This document shows, piece after piece, positions 5,648 through 6,469 of a stretch of DNA of 6,469 bases (positions are counted from its first letter, which is position 1; each line of letters begins with the position of its first letter). Under the pieces are notes generated by a model. That model worked only from the letters and a program-made list of their open reading frames with translations. It ran no database searches and had not been told where the DNA came from. This DNA is from Pseudomonadota bacterium (lineage in GTDB: Bacteria; Pseudomonadota; Gammaproteobacteria; Xanthomonadales; Xanthomonadaceae), in NCBI GenBank assembly GCA_023423605.1, contig JAFAFF010000328.1:1-6469 (forward strand). Reading direction: 5' to 3'. A program made the translations under genes and the position numbers.

Positions 5648-6244
5648 CTACCGGGTGTGGATCCACCGGAACGTCAGGTTGATGCGCTCACCGCGGACAC
5701 CGGCACTTTTTGGCAATGCATGCTGATGGAAGCGCTGGGTGTCGCCGCCCATCAGCAGCAGGTCACCATGGCCGAGCAGGTACTCGGCCTTGCAGCGGTG
5801 ATCATCACGCCGACGCAGCAGGAAACGTCGCGTTGCTCCCAGACTCAATGAAGCGATCAGCGGTGCGGCGCCCAGTTCCGGCTCATCATCGCTGTGCCAT
5901 CCCATGCTGTCCTTGCCATCCCGGTAGCGGTTGAGCAGCACGCTGTTGAACCGCGCATCGAACGTCTCTTCCAGCTGATGGCGCAGCGCAAGCAGGAAGG
6001 CGGGCCACGGATGCGGCACGAAATCCGCACCGGAATAGCGGTAACGGGCCTGCGGATCGCCTATCCAGCAGCTCAGCCGCGGTGAATCCACCCAGCGCCC
6101 GAACAGGTGGATACGATGGATTTCCCAGGGAATGCCGGTGTCCAGCGCGGACTGCAGGGCGTCGGCCCGGGCAGGCGCCAGCCACCCAGGCAGGTGGCGG
6201 ACATCGGCATCGGGCAGAGCAGCGGGACCGGACGGAAACAGCAT
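5648..6244 (-). CDS. alkB: Alpha-ketoglutarate-dependent dioxygenase, AlkB family (ALKBH2-like)
   Basis: A 198-residue 2-oxoglutarate and Fe(II)-dependent dioxygenase expected to repair alkylated bases such as 1-methyladenine and 3-methylcytosine in DNA by oxidative demethylation. The iron ligands are His117 and Asp119 in W-H-S-D-D-E (116-121), and His175 in H-Q-H-A-L-P (173-178). Arg187 and Arg193 in R-I-N-L-T-F-R bind 2-oxoglutarate. N-R-Y-R-D-G at 105-110 is also conserved. The segment F-G-R-W-V-D-S-P-R at 48-56 and the spacing after it resemble human ALKBH2 more than E. coli AlkB, so this is a group 2-type bacterial AlkB. The ATG at 6244 is fixed by an in-frame TAG three codons upstream; no clear ribosome binding site is seen. 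It lies 30 bases after the CoA-transferase gene on the same strand and may be cotranscribed with it. It converges on the lipid-transport operon, about 100 bp away. Confidence 0.92.
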   Translation of the reverse strand: MLFPSGPAALPDADVRHLPGWLAPARADALQSALDTGIPWEIHRIHLFGRWVDSPRLSCWIGDPQARYRYSGADFVPHPWPAFLLALRHQLEETFDARFNSVLLNRYRDGKDSMGWHSDDEPELGAAPLIASLSLGATRRFLLRRRDDHRCKAEYLLGHGDLLLMGGDTQRFHQHALPKSAGVRGERINLTFRWIHTR

Positions 6245-6274
6245 GATGGACTACCGGACGGTCATGCCGTTGCG

Positions 6275-6469
6275 TCACGCACGCGAAAACGAAACGCCGG
6301 TCTTCGACTTCAATTCGTCCTCGCTGACCCCCGGCGCGGTTTCCACCAGCACCAGGCCGTCATCGCCGACATCGAATACGGCGAGGTCGGTGATGATGCG
6401 GTTCACCACGCCCACGCCGGTCAATGGCAAGGAACATTCGGCCAGGATCTTGTGTTCGCCGTTCTTCGC
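6275..6469 (-). CDS. scoB: 3-oxoacid CoA-transferase subunit B, C-terminal part (partial)
   Basis: The frame is open from the right edge to a TGA (complement of 6275-6277) and gives the last 64 residues of a protein whose start lies outside the window. The motif E-C-S-L-P-L-T-G at residues 11-18 of the fragment, then I-I-T-D-L-A-V-F at 25-32 and a stretch ending L-V-E-T-A-P-G-V (41-48), are hallmarks of CoA-transferase subunit B (ScoB/AtoA; LpsJ in Xanthomonas naming). With subunit A the enzyme transfers CoA between succinyl-CoA and 3-oxoacids such as acetoacetate, in ketone-body or short-chain fatty-acid use. The catalytic glutamate lies in the missing N-terminal part. Subunit A is normally encoded just upstream, beyond the window edge. 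Substrate choice cannot be read from this end. Confidence 0.87.
   Translation of the reverse strand, partial: AKNGEHKILAECSLPLTGVGVVNRIITDLAVFDVGDDGLVLVETAPGVSEDELKSKTGVSFSRA

Noticed and set aside
5542..5651. GTAG overlapping the stop codons of both convergent genes, as a possible inverted SMAG pair
   Set aside because: Neither GTAG is followed by a convincing stem; the best pairing is about four bases, so they are probably coincidences of TAG stop codons.

Overview
The window is GC-rich with dense, tightly packed genes. Its coding style, a GTAG-headed hairpin repeat typical of the SMAG/REP elements of Stenotrophomonas maltophilia, and the gene content all suggest a gammaproteobacterium of the Xanthomonadaceae, most likely Stenotrophomonas or a close relative. 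The genus call is an inference, because there is no rRNA or marker gene here.

Layout, left to right. (1) A short H-NS-family nucleoid protein gene (+) with a clear ribosome binding site, preceded by two copies of CACATTATC exactly 42 bp apart and followed by a strong hairpin terminator. (2) A convergent intergenic strip of about 155 bp holding that terminator and a SMAG-like repeat. (3) A single-chain ThrE/YjjPB-type threonine/serine exporter (-). (4) A short divergent promoter region. (5) A four-gene operon (+) for an MCE-type lipid transporter: a permease with a fused N-terminal STAS domain, an ABC ATPase, an MCE substrate-binding protein with a long helical tail, and a PqiC-type auxiliary lipoprotein. 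(6) A convergent AlkB/ALKBH2-type DNA-repair dioxygenase (-). (7) The C-terminal end of a 3-oxoacid CoA-transferase subunit B (-), cut by the right edge of the window.

The operon is the most interesting part. Its permease and ATPase match MlaE and MlaF. However, it has no MlaC shuttle gene and no separate MlaB: the STAS module is built into the permease. The MCE protein is far longer than MlaD, and the last gene encodes an outer-membrane-type lipoprotein like those of Pqi systems. The sequence therefore suggests a bridge across the periplasm rather than a soluble shuttle. ATP hydrolysis in the cytoplasm would drive lipid movement through the inner-membrane permease and MCE ring, with the lipoprotein as the outer-membrane contact. 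This architecture is known as a family in Proteobacteria, so it is not a wholly new system; substrate and direction cannot be read from sequence. I saw no CRISPR array, tRNA, rRNA, transposase, prophage gene or toxin-antitoxin pair.
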